From: Clostridia bacterium
Lineage (GTDB): Bacteria; Bacillota; Clostridia; Oscillospirales; CAG-272
Length of the DNA stretch: 47,685 nt
Direction of reading: 5' to 3'
Assembly (NCBI GenBank): GCA_017462485.1
Contig: JAFTRA010000032.1
Location: 1 to 47,685, forward strand
Shown: one piece after another, positions 24,260 to 32,292 of the stretch
Layout: the number at the start of each line of letters is the position of its first letter
Numbering within the stretch: the first letter of the stretch is position 1
Made by a program: the position numbers and the translations under genes
The notes under the pieces: model-generated
The model's input: only the letters and a program-made list of their open reading frames with translations
Told to the model about the DNA's origin: nothing
The model's database searches: none

Positions 24260-25033
24260 TTATTCTGCTGTGGGAGGAGTATAGGGCGCGCCGTATTTTT
24301 CGAAGAGCGCCTCAACCGTTCCGTCAGCTATAAGCTCTGCGAGTATCTTGTCTATCTCTTCAACAAGGTCCTCGGAGCCGAAAGCGAATGCGAAAGCGTA
24401 AGGCTCGGTGGTCAGGGGCTTGTCGAGAATTTTAACGCTGTCATCACCCTCGCACATAGCTGCTGCCGTGAGGTCGTCAACTACCCACGCCTGAACCTTA
24501 CCGGTGGTAAGAGCGGTCTTTGCGTCAGCGTTTGCTTCGTAGGAATCAACGTCGTAGCCTGCCTCTCTGCAGAATTCTTCGGCAGTAGTAGCGGTCTGAA
24601 CGGATATTTTTTTGCCTGCGAGGTCTTCCTTTGAAGCAATACTGCTATCGGAAGTAACTACTATGCACTGTGCCGCAAGGCAGTACTCGTCTGTGAAGAG
24701 AACGTTCTCTGCTCTTTCGGGAGTAACGGTAATGCCGGACATACCGCAGTCATACTTACAAGCTTGAATACCGGGGATAACCGATTCAAACGCCATTTCC
24801 TCAAATACGATTTCAACGCCAAGCTTTTCGCCGATAAGCTGCATAAGCTCAACCTCTATACCTACTATTTTGCCATCCTCAAGACTTTCAAAAGGCGGGA
24901 AATCGGGGCTTGTTGCAACAACGAGCTTACCTGCTTCCTTTACCTCGTCAAGAGTCTTACCCTTTTTACCGCAAGCGGTAAGAGCTCCAAGCGTCATAAC
25001 CAAACAAAGTAAAATACAAATTAACTTTTTCAT
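24260..25033 (-). CDS. Polar amino acid ABC transporter substrate-binding lipoprotein
   Basis: The 257-residue extracellular binding protein of the importer. It starts with a lipoprotein signal (MKKLICILLCLVMTLGALTAC, lipobox LTAC) followed by a typical SBP_bac_3 domain: GKLVVATSPDFPPFESLEDGKIVGIEVELMQ, SGITVTPERAENVLFTDEY, and KISVQTATTAEEF. Ligand is not certain; its place between argH and argF suggests arginine, ornithine or citrulline. It is 57 nt downstream of argH and probably in the same transcript. Confidence 0.93.
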   Translation of the reverse strand: MKKLICILLCLVMTLGALTACGKKGKTLDEVKEAGKLVVATSPDFPPFESLEDGKIVGIEVELMQLIGEKLGVEIVFEEMAFESVIPGIQACKYDCGMSGITVTPERAENVLFTDEYCLAAQCIVVTSDSSIASKEDLAGKKISVQTATTAEEFCREAGYDVDSYEANADAKTALTTGKVQAWVVDDLTAAAMCEGDDSVKILDKPLTTEPYAFAFAFGSEDLVEEIDKILAELIADGTVEALFEKYGAPYTPPTAE

Positions 25034-25090
25034 AAATAATACCTTAATACCTTTCTTTTTTGTAAACAGTGTTTTTCATTTAATTTTATA

Positions 25091-26476
25091 TCAGCGTGAT
25101 TTCTCACTTATAAATTTTTTCATATCCTCTATCTGCCCCTCTACCGAAGCGTAGCCCGTAGAGCCCTCGGAGATTCTCTTCGCCACGCAGGTTTTAAGAG
25201 ATATTTCCTCATATAAATCCTCTGCAAATATATCCGAATACTCCTTATATTCCGAAAGAGGCATATTATCAAGCACGTATCCCGACTTTATGCAGTGGGA
25301 AACGATTTCTCCAACCGTTTTATACGCACTTCTGAACGGAACGCCGCGCTTCGTAAGATAATCGGCAAGGTCTGTAGCGTTTATAAAGCCACCCTCTGCC
25401 GCGCGGTACATATTCTCGCTCTTTACCTTCATAGTTCTTACCATCGGGGCAAAGACCTCGAGGCATTTTATAACCGTTTCCGCTCCGTCGAAGAGCGATT
25501 CCTTATCCTCTTGCATATCCTTGTTATACGCAAGCGGCAAGCCCTTAAGCATTGTGAGGCTTCCCATAAGGTCGCCGTAAACTCTGCCGCACTTACCTCG
25601 GACAAGCTCCGCCATATCCGAATTTTTCTTTTGCGGCATTATCGAGGAGCCTGTCGTGTAAGCATCGTCAAGCTCGACGTAAGAGAATTCCCAGCTCGAC
25701 CAAAGAATTATCTCCTCGGAAAATCTCGACAGGTGCATCATAATTATCGAGAATACCGATAAAAGCTCTACCGCAAAATCTCTGTCGGACACCGAGTCTA
25801 TACTGTTTTTCGTATATCCCAGAAAGCCAAGCTTTTCTGCGGTATAGGCTCTCGATATAGGGTAGGTCGTTCCGGCAAGAGCGCAAGCTCCGAGAGGAGA
25901 ATAATTCATTCTTTCGACAGCATCAGAGAGTCTTGACAAATCTCTTTTGAACATTTCGGCATACGCAAGCAGGTGGTGAGCAAATACTATCGGCTGCGCC
26001 CTTTGTAAATGCGTGTAGCCTGGCATAATATCGTATTTATGCTTATCAGCAACCTCAACTATCGCGTCTATGAGATTTACAAGAAGGGTGTCTATCTCAA
26101 GGCATTTTCCCCTCATATAGAGTCTTGTATCAACTGCGACCTGGTCGTTTCGGCTTCTTGCCGTATGGAGTTTTTTCCCAAGCTCCCCCTCCCTCTCGGT
26201 AAGAGTTGCTTCGATGAACATATGAATGTCCTCGGCTTCCATATCAATGAGAAGCTCGCCCGACTCTATATCGGAAGATATTTTTTCAAGAGCAGAAATT
26301 ATCTTTTCAGCTTCAAGAGCGGTGAGAATTCCCGCTTCCTCGAGCATCGCCGCGTGAGCCATAGAGCCTTTTATATCCTCTTTATACATAACAGAGTCTA
26401 TATGTATCGACGAATTGAAGTCATCGGCAATTTTATTCAGCGCTCCGTCGGTTCTGCCTGCCCACATTTTTTTCAT
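25091..26476 (-). CDS. argH: Argininosuccinate lyase
   Basis: ArgH splits argininosuccinate to arginine and fumarate. The 461-residue protein has the N-terminal MWAGRTDGALN segment, HTARSRNDQ, the HLQRAQP substrate region and the fumarase-superfamily signature GSSIMPQKKN. It lies 23 nt downstream of argG and is clearly co-transcribed. GGAA lies about 6 nt before the ATG at 26476. Confidence 0.97.
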   Translation of the reverse strand: MKKMWAGRTDGALNKIADDFNSSIHIDSVMYKEDIKGSMAHAAMLEEAGILTALEAEKIISALEKISSDIESGELLIDMEAEDIHMFIEATLTEREGELGKKLHTARSRNDQVAVDTRLYMRGKCLEIDTLLVNLIDAIVEVADKHKYDIMPGYTHLQRAQPIVFAHHLLAYAEMFKRDLSRLSDAVERMNYSPLGACALAGTTYPISRAYTAEKLGFLGYTKNSIDSVSDRDFAVELLSVFSIIMMHLSRFSEEIILWSSWEFSYVELDDAYTTGSSIMPQKKNSDMAELVRGKCGRVYGDLMGSLTMLKGLPLAYNKDMQEDKESLFDGAETVIKCLEVFAPMVRTMKVKSENMYRAAEGGFINATDLADYLTKRGVPFRSAYKTVGEIVSHCIKSGYVLDNMPLSEYKEYSDIFAEDLYEEISLKTCVAKRISEGSTGYASVEGQIEDMKKFISEKSR

Positions 26477-26499
26477 AACAAATTCCGTTCTGTAAGTTA

Positions 26500-27735
26500 T
26501 TAAATAAGTTTCTTTCCGTTCTTTGCGCTAACCTGCGCCTGAACCTTAATAGGAAGTCCGTAAAGGTTAATAAATCCTGCGGAATCCGCCTGATTATATA
26601 CGTTATCCTCACCAAAGGTTGCTATTTCCTCGGAGTAAAGCGACCAGTCGCTCCATACACCGGCCTTTATAATGTTGCCCTTATAAAGCTTGAGCTTAAC
26701 CTTGCCGGTAACGTTTTCCTGCGTCTTATCAACGAATGCGGAAAGGGCTTCTCTCAAGGGAGTAAACCACTGACCGTTATAAACGAGCTCCGCAAAGGTT
26801 ATGGAAAGCTTCTGCTTCTCGTGCATAGTCATCTTGTCAAGGCAAATAGTTTCAAGATAGTTATGAGCCGCATAGAGAATTGCTCCGCCGGGAGTCTCGT
26901 AAACGCCGCGGCACTTCATTCCTACAAGACGGTTCTCTACGATATCAAGAAGTCCGATGCCGTTAGCTCCGCCAAGCTTGTTAAGCTCGAGGATTATGTT
27001 CTTTGCGCTCATTTTTTCACCGTTGAGAGCGGTGGGAACGCCCTTCTCGAAGTCGAGCGTTACGTAAGTGGGAGTATCGGGGGCATCAATGGGAGAAACG
27101 CCCATTTCAAGAAATCCGGGCTTCTCGTAAAGAGGCTCGTTTCCGGCATCTTCGAGGTCAAGTCCCTCGTGAGAAAGATGCCAGAGATTTTTATCCTTTG
27201 AATAGTTGGTTTCTCTGTTTATCTTAAGGGGTACGTTATGCGCCTCGGCGTATTCTATCTCTTCCTCGCGGGATTTGATGCTCCACTCACGCCAAGGAGC
27301 TATTATAGGCATATCGGGAGCGAACGCCTTTATGGTAAGCTCAAAGCGAACCTGGTCGTTACCCTTACCCGTACAGCCGTGACAGATAGCGTCTGCGCCC
27401 TCTTTTATTGCTATTTCGGCAATTCTCTTCGCTATTACGGGACGTGCAAACGACGTGCCGAGCATATATTCCTCGTAAAGAGCGCCTGCCTTAACGGTGG
27501 GGATTACGTAGTCGTCAACGAACTCTTCGGTAAGGTCCTCGATATATATTTTCGAAGCGCCTGTCTTTATTGCCTTTTCCTCAAGTCCCTCAAGCTCGTC
27601 TGCCTGACCGACGTTACCCGAAACTGCGATAACCTCGCAATTATTGTAATTTTCCTTTAGCCACGGAATGATTATCGACGTATCAAGTCCGCCGGAATAT
27701 GCAAGTACTACTTTTTTAATTGATTTCTTATCCAT
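26500..27735 (-). CDS. argG: Argininosuccinate synthase
   Basis: ArgG condenses citrulline and aspartate with ATP to argininosuccinate. The 411-residue protein has the ATP PP-loop [26 protein letters not shown] and GREWS-like ([18 protein letters not shown]) segments, and the citrulline/aspartate site [10 protein letters not shown]-like region ([11 protein letters not shown]). The ATG at 27735 has GGAGG 5 nt upstream; the longer frame to 27882 enters the leader. It is the first gene of the arginine unit. Confidence 0.97.
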   Translation of the reverse strand: MDKKSIKKVVLAYSGGLDTSIIIPWLKENYNNCEVIAVSGNVGQADELEGLEEKAIKTGASKIYIEDLTEEFVDDYVIPTVKAGALYEEYMLGTSFARPVIAKRIAEIAIKEGADAICHGCTGKGNDQVRFELTIKAFAPDMPIIAPWREWSIKSREEEIEYAEAHNVPLKINRETNYSKDKNLWHLSHEGLDLEDAGNEPLYEKPGFLEMGVSPIDAPDTPTYVTLDFEKGVPTALNGEKMSAKNIILELNKLGGANGIGLLDIVENRLVGMKCRGVYETPGGAILYAAHNYLETICLDKMTMHEKQKLSITFAELVYNGQWFTPLREALSAFVDKTQENVTGKVKLKLYKGNIIKAGVWSDWSLYSEEIATFGEDNVYNQADSAGFINLYGLPIKVQAQVSAKNGKKLI

Positions 27736-27853
27736 AGTGTCCTCCAAAAAACAAAACCTCGGGAAACGCTTCTTCGGAATAGCCAACATCAACCTAAACC
27801 TGACACGCCTAAAGCAATTATTCCCGCGGGGTGTGATGAATTTATATGCACAT

Positions 27854-27882
27854 ATTCTAGCACTAAACAAATAAATATGCAA
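27854..27882 (-). promoter_or_regulatory. argG: Sigma-A promoter of the arginine operon
   Basis: Minus-strand TTGCAT (27882-27877), 17-bp spacer, TAGAAT (27859-27854), start near 27847 and a leader of about 112 nt. The remaining gap to the bile salt hydrolase gene (27883-28169) is very AT-rich; it contains the ARG-box-like sites described at 27973-27988. Confidence 0.7.
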
Positions 27883-27972
27883 CCCTTTTTAGCAAAAAAA
27901 TTAATTTTTGTAAATTTTATACATAAATACTCATAAAACAACGCATATTTTGTGCAACAGAACGTGAATGCT

Positions 27973-27988
27973 ATGAATATTTATGCAT
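27973..27988. promoter_or_regulatory. ARG-box-like operator upstream of argG
   Basis: ATGAATATTTATGCAT matches the ArgR/AhrC box pattern (TGAATAAAAATGCA-like). A second similar site, GCATATAATTCAT, overlaps it at 27985-27997, and looser matches (AAATACTCATAAA) occur nearer the promoter. Paired ARG boxes are typical for hexameric ArgR/AhrC. The distance from the promoter (about 90 bp upstream) is larger than usual for simple repression. Confidence 0.5.
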
Positions 27989-28169
27989 ATAATTCATTAA
28001 ACAATGCATATTTTAAATATTTTGCTCTCCCTTTAGCTAAAGCTTAAAAGGAAAAATAAGTTTCTAATTTAAATAGCCATAAGAGATTTATCATAAATTA
28101 CTTCCTTTTTATCAAAATATAAATAAGTATTTTAATTTAAATATAATACCTTTAATTTGGAGATATATT

Positions 28170-29147
28170 ATGTGCACAGCGATATCGTTTAAAGAAAAAT
28201 CCAACTTCTTCGGCAGAAATCTTGACCTTGAATGCTCGTATGGCGAAGAAGTTATCATAACTCCGAGAAATTACGGCTTTGAATATCGGCATAGCGAATC
28301 ACCTATGGAGCATATGGCTATTATAGGCATCGGTGCGGTTCTCGACGGATATCCTTTATATTACGATGCGGCAAACGAAGCAGGACTCGCTATGGCAGGC
28401 TTAAACTTTGTTGGTAACGCAAAATTTCACACCGAAGAGCAGGACTTTTACAATCTCTCGCAATTTGAGCTTATACCGTTTATCCTCGGGAGCTGCAAAA
28501 CGGTAGCCGATGCCAAAAGGATTCTATTAAAAACCCGTCTTCTCAGAACGCCCTTTAACGAAAGCACTCCGCCCTCAGAGCTTCATTTCTTTATAACGGA
28601 CGGCAAGGACTCACTCACCGCCGAGCCTATGGCAGACGGCTTTAAGGTGTACGAAAACGAAATAGGCGTTCTTACGAACAATCCGCCCTATCCCTATCAC
28701 GAACAAAACATCAATAATTATATAAATTTGACAAGTGCCGTGCCTGAGAACCGATTCTCCGATGAGCTTCGTCTCGTGCGTTACAGTCGCGGAATGGGAA
28801 GCATAGGACTCCCGGCAGACCCCTCCTCCGCATCAAGATTCGTAAGAGCCGCATTCACGAAATTCAATGCGGTAAAAAAGAGCGATAAATACGAAGAGTT
28901 GTCAGAGGTGTTTCACGTGCTTGAGTCGGTATATCAGGTCGAGGGCGTTGCAAAATGGGGTGATTCGTATGAGAAAACACAGTACACATCGGTAGCAAAT
29001 CTCAGCACGGGTGAGTACTTTTATAAAACCTATTCAAACTCAAGAATAACCGCAGTGAAGCTCACGGAAGAAAACAAAGCCGGCGAAACACTCATCCGCT
29101 TTCCCCTGCGTCAAAGAGAGGATATTCTCTTCGAGAACGGCAACTAG
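28170..29147 (+). CDS. Choloylglycine hydrolase family protein, probable bile salt hydrolase
   Basis: A 325-residue Ntn hydrolase predicted to cleave the amide bond of glycine- or taurine-conjugated bile acids. Met is removed to expose Cys2 as nucleophile. Other family residues are visible: FFGRNLDLE (R16, D19), NEAGLAMAGLNF, VLTNNPPYPYH (Asn of the oxyanion hole) and GLPADPSSASRFVRAAF (catalytic Arg), the last being typical of bile salt rather than penicillin V acylases. There is no signal peptide, so it is cytosolic. GGAG lies 9 nt before the ATG. A possible TATAAT at 28142-28147 lacks a good -35. It points to an intestinal habitat. Confidence 0.88.
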   Translation: MCTAISFKEKSNFFGRNLDLECSYGEEVIITPRNYGFEYRHSESPMEHMAIIGIGAVLDGYPLYYDAANEAGLAMAGLNFVGNAKFHTEEQDFYNLSQFELIPFILGSCKTVADAKRILLKTRLLRTPFNESTPPSELHFFITDGKDSLTAEPMADGFKVYENEIGVLTNNPPYPYHEQNINNYINLTSAVPENRFSDELRLVRYSRGMGSIGLPADPSSASRFVRAAFTKFNAVKKSDKYEELSEVFHVLESVYQVEGVAKWGDSYEKTQYTSVANLSTGEYFYKTYSNSRITAVKLTEENKAGETLIRFPLRQREDILFENGN

Positions 29148-29223
29148 CCGTACGCTTGACTCGCACAAAAGCCAAAGACTTTCCACATCACGAATGTTAG
29201 GCGTTCTATAAAACGTTTCCCGC

Positions 29224-29252
29224 TTGACAAAATAGTGCCAATATGCTATACT
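29224..29252 (+). promoter_or_regulatory. Sigma-A promoter of the NagD-like gene
   Basis: TTGACA (29224-29229), 17-bp spacer, TATACT (29247-29252), start near 29259, 30 nt before the ATG. Confidence 0.75.
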
Positions 29253-29288
29253 GCTCTTGTAAAACAAAGATTGGAGATTTTCTGCAGT

Positions 29289-30074
29289 ATGGAAAAGATT
29301 TTGGAAAAAGCAGGCTTTATCTGCGATATGGACGGTGTTATCTACCACGGTAAAAACATTCTTCCGGGTGCGAAGGAATTCGTTAACTGGATGATTGAAA
29401 ACGGCAAGAAGTTCGTATTTCTTACCAACAGTCCTGAAAGAACGCCTCACGAGCTCAGCATGAAGCTTGAGCGTATGGGTCTTTCGGTTACGGCTGACCA
29501 CTTCTACACAAGCGCTATGGCAACCGCAGAGTTTCTTCACAGTCAGGCCCCCGGCTGCACAGCTTACGTTATAGGTGAGGCAGCACTTGCAAAGGCTCTT
29601 TACGACCAGAAAATTTATATGAACGATATAAACCCCGATTACGTAGTTGTTGGTGAAACCAGGACCTACTGCTTCGAGAAGCTTGAAAAGGCTATCGAGC
29701 TTGTAAACCGCGGCGCAAAGCTTATCGGTGCAAACCCCGACACGATTGGCGTTACCGAAAAGGGCATTATGCCCGCAACCGGCTCTCTCGTCGCTCCTAT
29801 TGAAATAGCTACGGGAAAGAAGGCTTACTTCGTCGGCAAGCCCAATCCTCTTATGCTTCGCCACGGACTTCGTAAGCTCGGCTGCCATAGTGCCGATATC
29901 GCTTTCGTGGGCGACAGAATGGACACCGACATTATAGCGGGCATTGAGTCGAACGTTGACACCGTGCTCGTGCTCAGCGGCGTTACTGCAAAAGAAGATA
30001 TTGACAACTTCCCCTACCGTCCAAAATACGTTCTTGACGGTGTTGGAGATATCGTAAAATCGGCTAAAAAATAA
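29289..30074 (+). CDS. HAD-IIA family hydrolase, NagD-like
   Basis: A 261-residue phosphatase of the NagD/pNPPase subfamily, likely acting on small phosphorylated sugars or nucleotides. Motif I is FICDMDGVIYHG (nucleophile and acid Asp), motif II TNSPER, an invariant Lys lies in GKPNPLM, and motif IV is VGDRMDTDI. A C2-type cap domain lies between about residues 60 and 190. The ATG at 29289 has TTGGAG upstream; the frame opening at 29235 contains the promoter and is rejected. Confidence 0.9.
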   Translation: MEKILEKAGFICDMDGVIYHGKNILPGAKEFVNWMIENGKKFVFLTNSPERTPHELSMKLERMGLSVTADHFYTSAMATAEFLHSQAPGCTAYVIGEAALAKALYDQKIYMNDINPDYVVVGETRTYCFEKLEKAIELVNRGAKLIGANPDTIGVTEKGIMPATGSLVAPIEIATGKKAYFVGKPNPLMLRHGLRKLGCHSADIAFVGDRMDTDIIAGIESNVDTVLVLSGVTAKEDIDNFPYRPKYVLDGVGDIVKSAKK

Positions 30075-30094
30075 CTTTTATTTACAATCATATT

Positions 30095-30132
30095 AAAAAT
30101 GGTGAAGAATTTTTACATTCTTCACCATTTTC
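30095..30132. terminator. Bidirectional terminator, left border of the XRE module
   Basis: AAAATGGTGAAGAAT and ATTCTTCACCATTTT form a perfect 15-bp stem. It serves both the NagD-like gene and the convergent XRE gene. Its inner 20 bp are almost identical to the terminator at 30857-30895. Confidence 0.85.
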
Positions 30133-30202
30133 GTTTTACCATATCTCGTACATATTCATTCTGTAAAACTTTTTTCTTTAGAGTACAACATCAAAACAGA
30201 TT

Positions 30203-30436
30203 TCACATATTTCCAATATGTTTTAACTTTCTAGGCGTGTCGATAAATCCTGCCAGATAATCAAGAGAAACATTGTAATATTCTGCCAAAACAACCATAC
30301 GCTCAAACGGAATAGATCTTTTTCCATTTTCATACTGAGCATAATAGGATTGAGTGGTACCTATAATTTTCGCAATTTCTTCTTGACTTTTTTCAGCATC
30401 TTCTCTAAGATCCTTGAGTCTTTGATATGTGTTCAT
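30203..30436 (-). CDS. XRE family helix-turn-helix regulator
   Basis: A 77-residue Cro/CI-type DNA-binding protein with a helix-turn-helix at about residues 17-40 (SQEEIAKIIGTTQSYYAQYENGKRSIPFERMVVLAEYYNVSLDYLAG), the classic SinR-like layout. AGGTGG is 5 nt before the ATG. It is divergent from the DUF6809-like gene, and two matching 18-bp palindromes occupy the shared region; it is very likely an autoregulator or repressor of that gene. Length and context suggest a small accessory or prophage-derived module. Confidence 0.88.
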   Translation of the reverse strand: MNTYQRLKDLREDAEKSQEEIAKIIGTTQSYYAQYENGKRSIPFERMVVLAEYYNVSLDYLAGFIDTPRKLKHIGNM

Positions 30437-30489
30437 TTTTTACCACCTTGTGCTTTTTAAAAATTATAACACAAAAGAACTAAAAAGCA

Positions 30490-30541
30490 TTGACTTTAGT
30501 TCACATCTGAACTATAATATATTTAGTTCACTTTTGAACTA
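30490..30541 (+). promoter_or_regulatory. Promoter with two palindromic operators for the XRE regulator
   Basis: TTGACT (30490-30495), 17-bp spacer, TATAAT (30513-30518). Two palindromes of the form TAGTTCA-N4-TGAACTA lie at 30497-30514 (inside the spacer and touching the -10) and 30524-30541 (at the transcription start), centres 27 bp apart. A half site AGAACTA lies near 30476. Binding at either would block the promoter of the DUF6809-like gene. Confidence 0.8.
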
Positions 30542-30560
30542 TCAAGAAAGGGGGTAAAAA

Positions 30561-30830
30561 ATGAAAGAAACACTTGAAAAACTATGGAACGAATATCTTG
30601 CTAACGAATGCTCCGCAATAAGCACGGATGAAGAGCGGAATCTTACAAGAAAGACTGTAGAGCTACACAAAAAAGCAAACACCTTACTTAACAACAATCA
30701 AATAAGCGCTGTAGAAAAATACGTTGATGCGCTGTGTGATATCGAAGCTTTATTTGTGAAAAAGGCATTTTTAAAGGGATGCGAATTTTCGATTTCGTTT
30801 CTGCTGGAAGCGCTAAATTTCAAAAATTAG
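30561..30830 (+). CDS. Small helical protein, possibly DUF6809
   Basis: An 89-residue, charged, all-helical protein with no signal peptide or membrane helix. The pattern (ETLEKLWNEYLAN near the N-terminus, a central EKYVDALCDIEALF and a C-terminal KKAFLKGCEFSISFLLEAL) resembles the small DUF6809 proteins often found beside XRE regulators in Clostridia; the function is unknown. AAAGGGGG lies 6 nt before the ATG. It is the probable target of the adjacent repressor. It might be the effector of a tiny regulatory or toxin-antitoxin-like pair, which is speculation. Confidence 0.7.
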   Translation: MKETLEKLWNEYLANECSAISTDEERNLTRKTVELHKKANTLLNNNQISAVEKYVDALCDIEALFVKKAFLKGCEFSISFLLEALNFKN

Positions 30831-30856
30831 CAATACGCTTTTCATCTATGCTTGTC

Positions 30857-30895
30857 AAAAAGGACGAAGAATTTTCACATTCTTCGCCCTTTTTA
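30857..30895. terminator. Bidirectional terminator, right border of the XRE module
   Basis: AAAAAGG-CGAAGAAT and ATTCTTCG-CCTTTTT arms with one internal mismatch; T-tracts on both strands. Serves the DUF6809-like gene and the convergent HAD gene. Confidence 0.85.
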
Positions 30896-30922
30896 TTTTG
30901 CCTTTTACGTGTTTTCAAAGCA

Positions 30923-31924
30923 TTATTTCATATTCGCTATAATCGACTTTATGACTTCCCTCTCCTCGTCACTCAAGCTGTCAGACGAGGAATTGAGAAG
31001 CTTTTCAAGCGTAGTTCTCTTCTTGTATCTTTCGGCATGCTCCGAAAGCACCTTTTGCTCGGACTTCTGCTTCTCCTTTGCGGCTACCTCGTCGATAACG
31101 TTCTTCATATATGCGAATATCGCACTGTCCTCGGAATAGTCCGCAGGCGCATAGAAATTAAGTCTGCCATCGGCAAAGAGCTGATAAACCTTCTTTTTGT
31201 TATTGGTTACGGGGTCGTAAACTCCTATCGAATAACCGCCCTTTTGCTTAACGAGAGTCATACAGGGTATATCGGTTGCGCTGTCACCTATATAAACTAT
31301 GTTTTCATAGTCCACGTTGCGCTCGCTGTGCGGCATACTGTCATTTACTCTTCCGTCATATTCTTCAAGATAACCCTTTGCTATTCTGAATATAAACTGC
31401 GTTTTCGTAGTATAATTAACAACCTGCGCGGGCCACTCTGCAATTCCGTCAGCCGAGTAAAGATACGAGGAAGCGTAAACTCTCGTTATATAAGGAGCAA
31501 TCTTACTTCCCTCAATGATTTCCTTGAGTCCTGAGGATATTATATAATGCTCGACGTCTATTCCTCTTTCGGCAGCATATGCGTTTACGTTCTCAAACCA
31601 CGAAAGAACTCCGCGGTAAAGCTGAACGTCGGCACCGATTTCTTTAAAATACTCACGGCGAAGCGACTTTCCCTTGAACTTCGAGTATTTTATAAGCTCG
31701 TACATCCACGCAAGGTTATTGTCCATAAGATTATCTACGGCAAGCATATCCGATTCGTGCCAGAATTCCCCCTTATCAACACCGAACGAGGGAATAAGAG
31801 TAAAGGTCTGCATATCGTCGGGTGAAAGCGTTCTGTCAAAATCATAGCAAATCGCCATTTTGGGCCTTTTCTCACCGCCCGTGAAATCCATAGCCTGTTG
31901 GAATACAAATTCTTCTCTTTCCAT
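30923..31924 (-). CDS. HAD family phosphatase (phosphoserine phosphatase-like)
   Basis: A 333-residue HAD-superfamily protein. Motif I is ICYDFDRTLSPDD, motif II lies in YIISSGLKEIIEG, and motif III/IV is NIVYIGDSATDIPCM. A long cap (about residues 35-110) and a charged coiled-coil tail (about 265-333) extend the fold. The substrate is unknown. The ATG at 31924 has GGAGA 7 nt upstream; the ATG at 31936 has none. It is a single-gene unit with a sigma-A-like promoter at 31979-32007. Confidence 0.82.
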   Translation of the reverse strand: MEREEFVFQQAMDFTGGEKRPKMAICYDFDRTLSPDDMQTFTLIPSFGVDKGEFWHESDMLAVDNLMDNNLAWMYELIKYSKFKGKSLRREYFKEIGADVQLYRGVLSWFENVNAYAAERGIDVEHYIISSGLKEIIEGSKIAPYITRVYASSYLYSADGIAEWPAQVVNYTTKTQFIFRIAKGYLEEYDGRVNDSMPHSERNVDYENIVYIGDSATDIPCMTLVKQKGGYSIGVYDPVTNNKKKVYQLFADGRLNFYAPADYSEDSAIFAYMKNVIDEVAAKEKQKSEQKVLSEHAERYKKRTTLEKLLNSSSDSLSDEEREVIKSIIANMK

Positions 31925-31978
31925 ATTTATCTCCATTCTGTCGCCAAAGGTAAAAATTGGATTTTATTTACTGGATAT

Positions 31979-32007
31979 ATTTTACTATATTTTAAAGCTT
32001 AATGCAA
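31979..32007 (-). promoter_or_regulatory. Sigma-A promoter of the HAD phosphatase gene
   Basis: Minus-strand TTGCAT (32007-32002), 17-bp spacer, TAAAAT (31984-31979). Confidence 0.6.
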
Positions 32008-32088
32008 TATTTAGAGTAAAAAAAATAAATATTATTGGTGTTTTTATAAAATATTTGGGGAGAATTACCCCTATTTTTGCAAAATCAA

Positions 32089-32117
32089 TTGAAAAAGAGC
32101 GATTTTTGGTGTATAAT
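32089..32117 (+). promoter_or_regulatory. Sigma-A promoter of the DHH-DHH-surE operon
   Basis: TTGAAA (32089-32094), 17-bp spacer, TATAAT (32112-32117). The transcript should begin near 32124, immediately before the first hairpin of the leader. Confidence 0.75.
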
Positions 32118-32123
32118 CTACGT

Positions 32124-32292
32124 AAGGCTCATCTGCAAGCTCGTTTGCAAGGGAGCCGAGGACGATTGCTCCGCGGTGGCTCGCAAAATGCGAGCGGAGT
32201 GCGCAGCACCAAGCGGCAACGCTTGGCACCGCACAGGAGTATAATATTTAGTAAGACTGTTTAATTTCACATTAAACACGAAAGGAATAGCT
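32124..32292 (+). promoter_or_regulatory. Highly structured 5' leader RNA of the DHH-DHH-surE operon
   Basis: This 170-nt leader is GC-rich in an AT-rich gap and folds into successive hairpins. (1) GGCTC/GAGCC (32126-32157) with an inner TGCAA/TTGCA. (2) CTCCG/CGGAG with an inner CTCGC-AAAAT-GCGAG (32168-32202). (3) CCAAGCG-GCAA-CGCTTGG, a GNRA-capped 7-bp stem closed by TGCG/CGCA (32200-32233). (4) GTTTAAT-TTCAC-ATTAAAC (32259-32277), just before the ribosome binding site. I do not recognise any described riboswitch class. It could be a cis-regulatory RNA or a separate small RNA. Confidence 0.6.
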
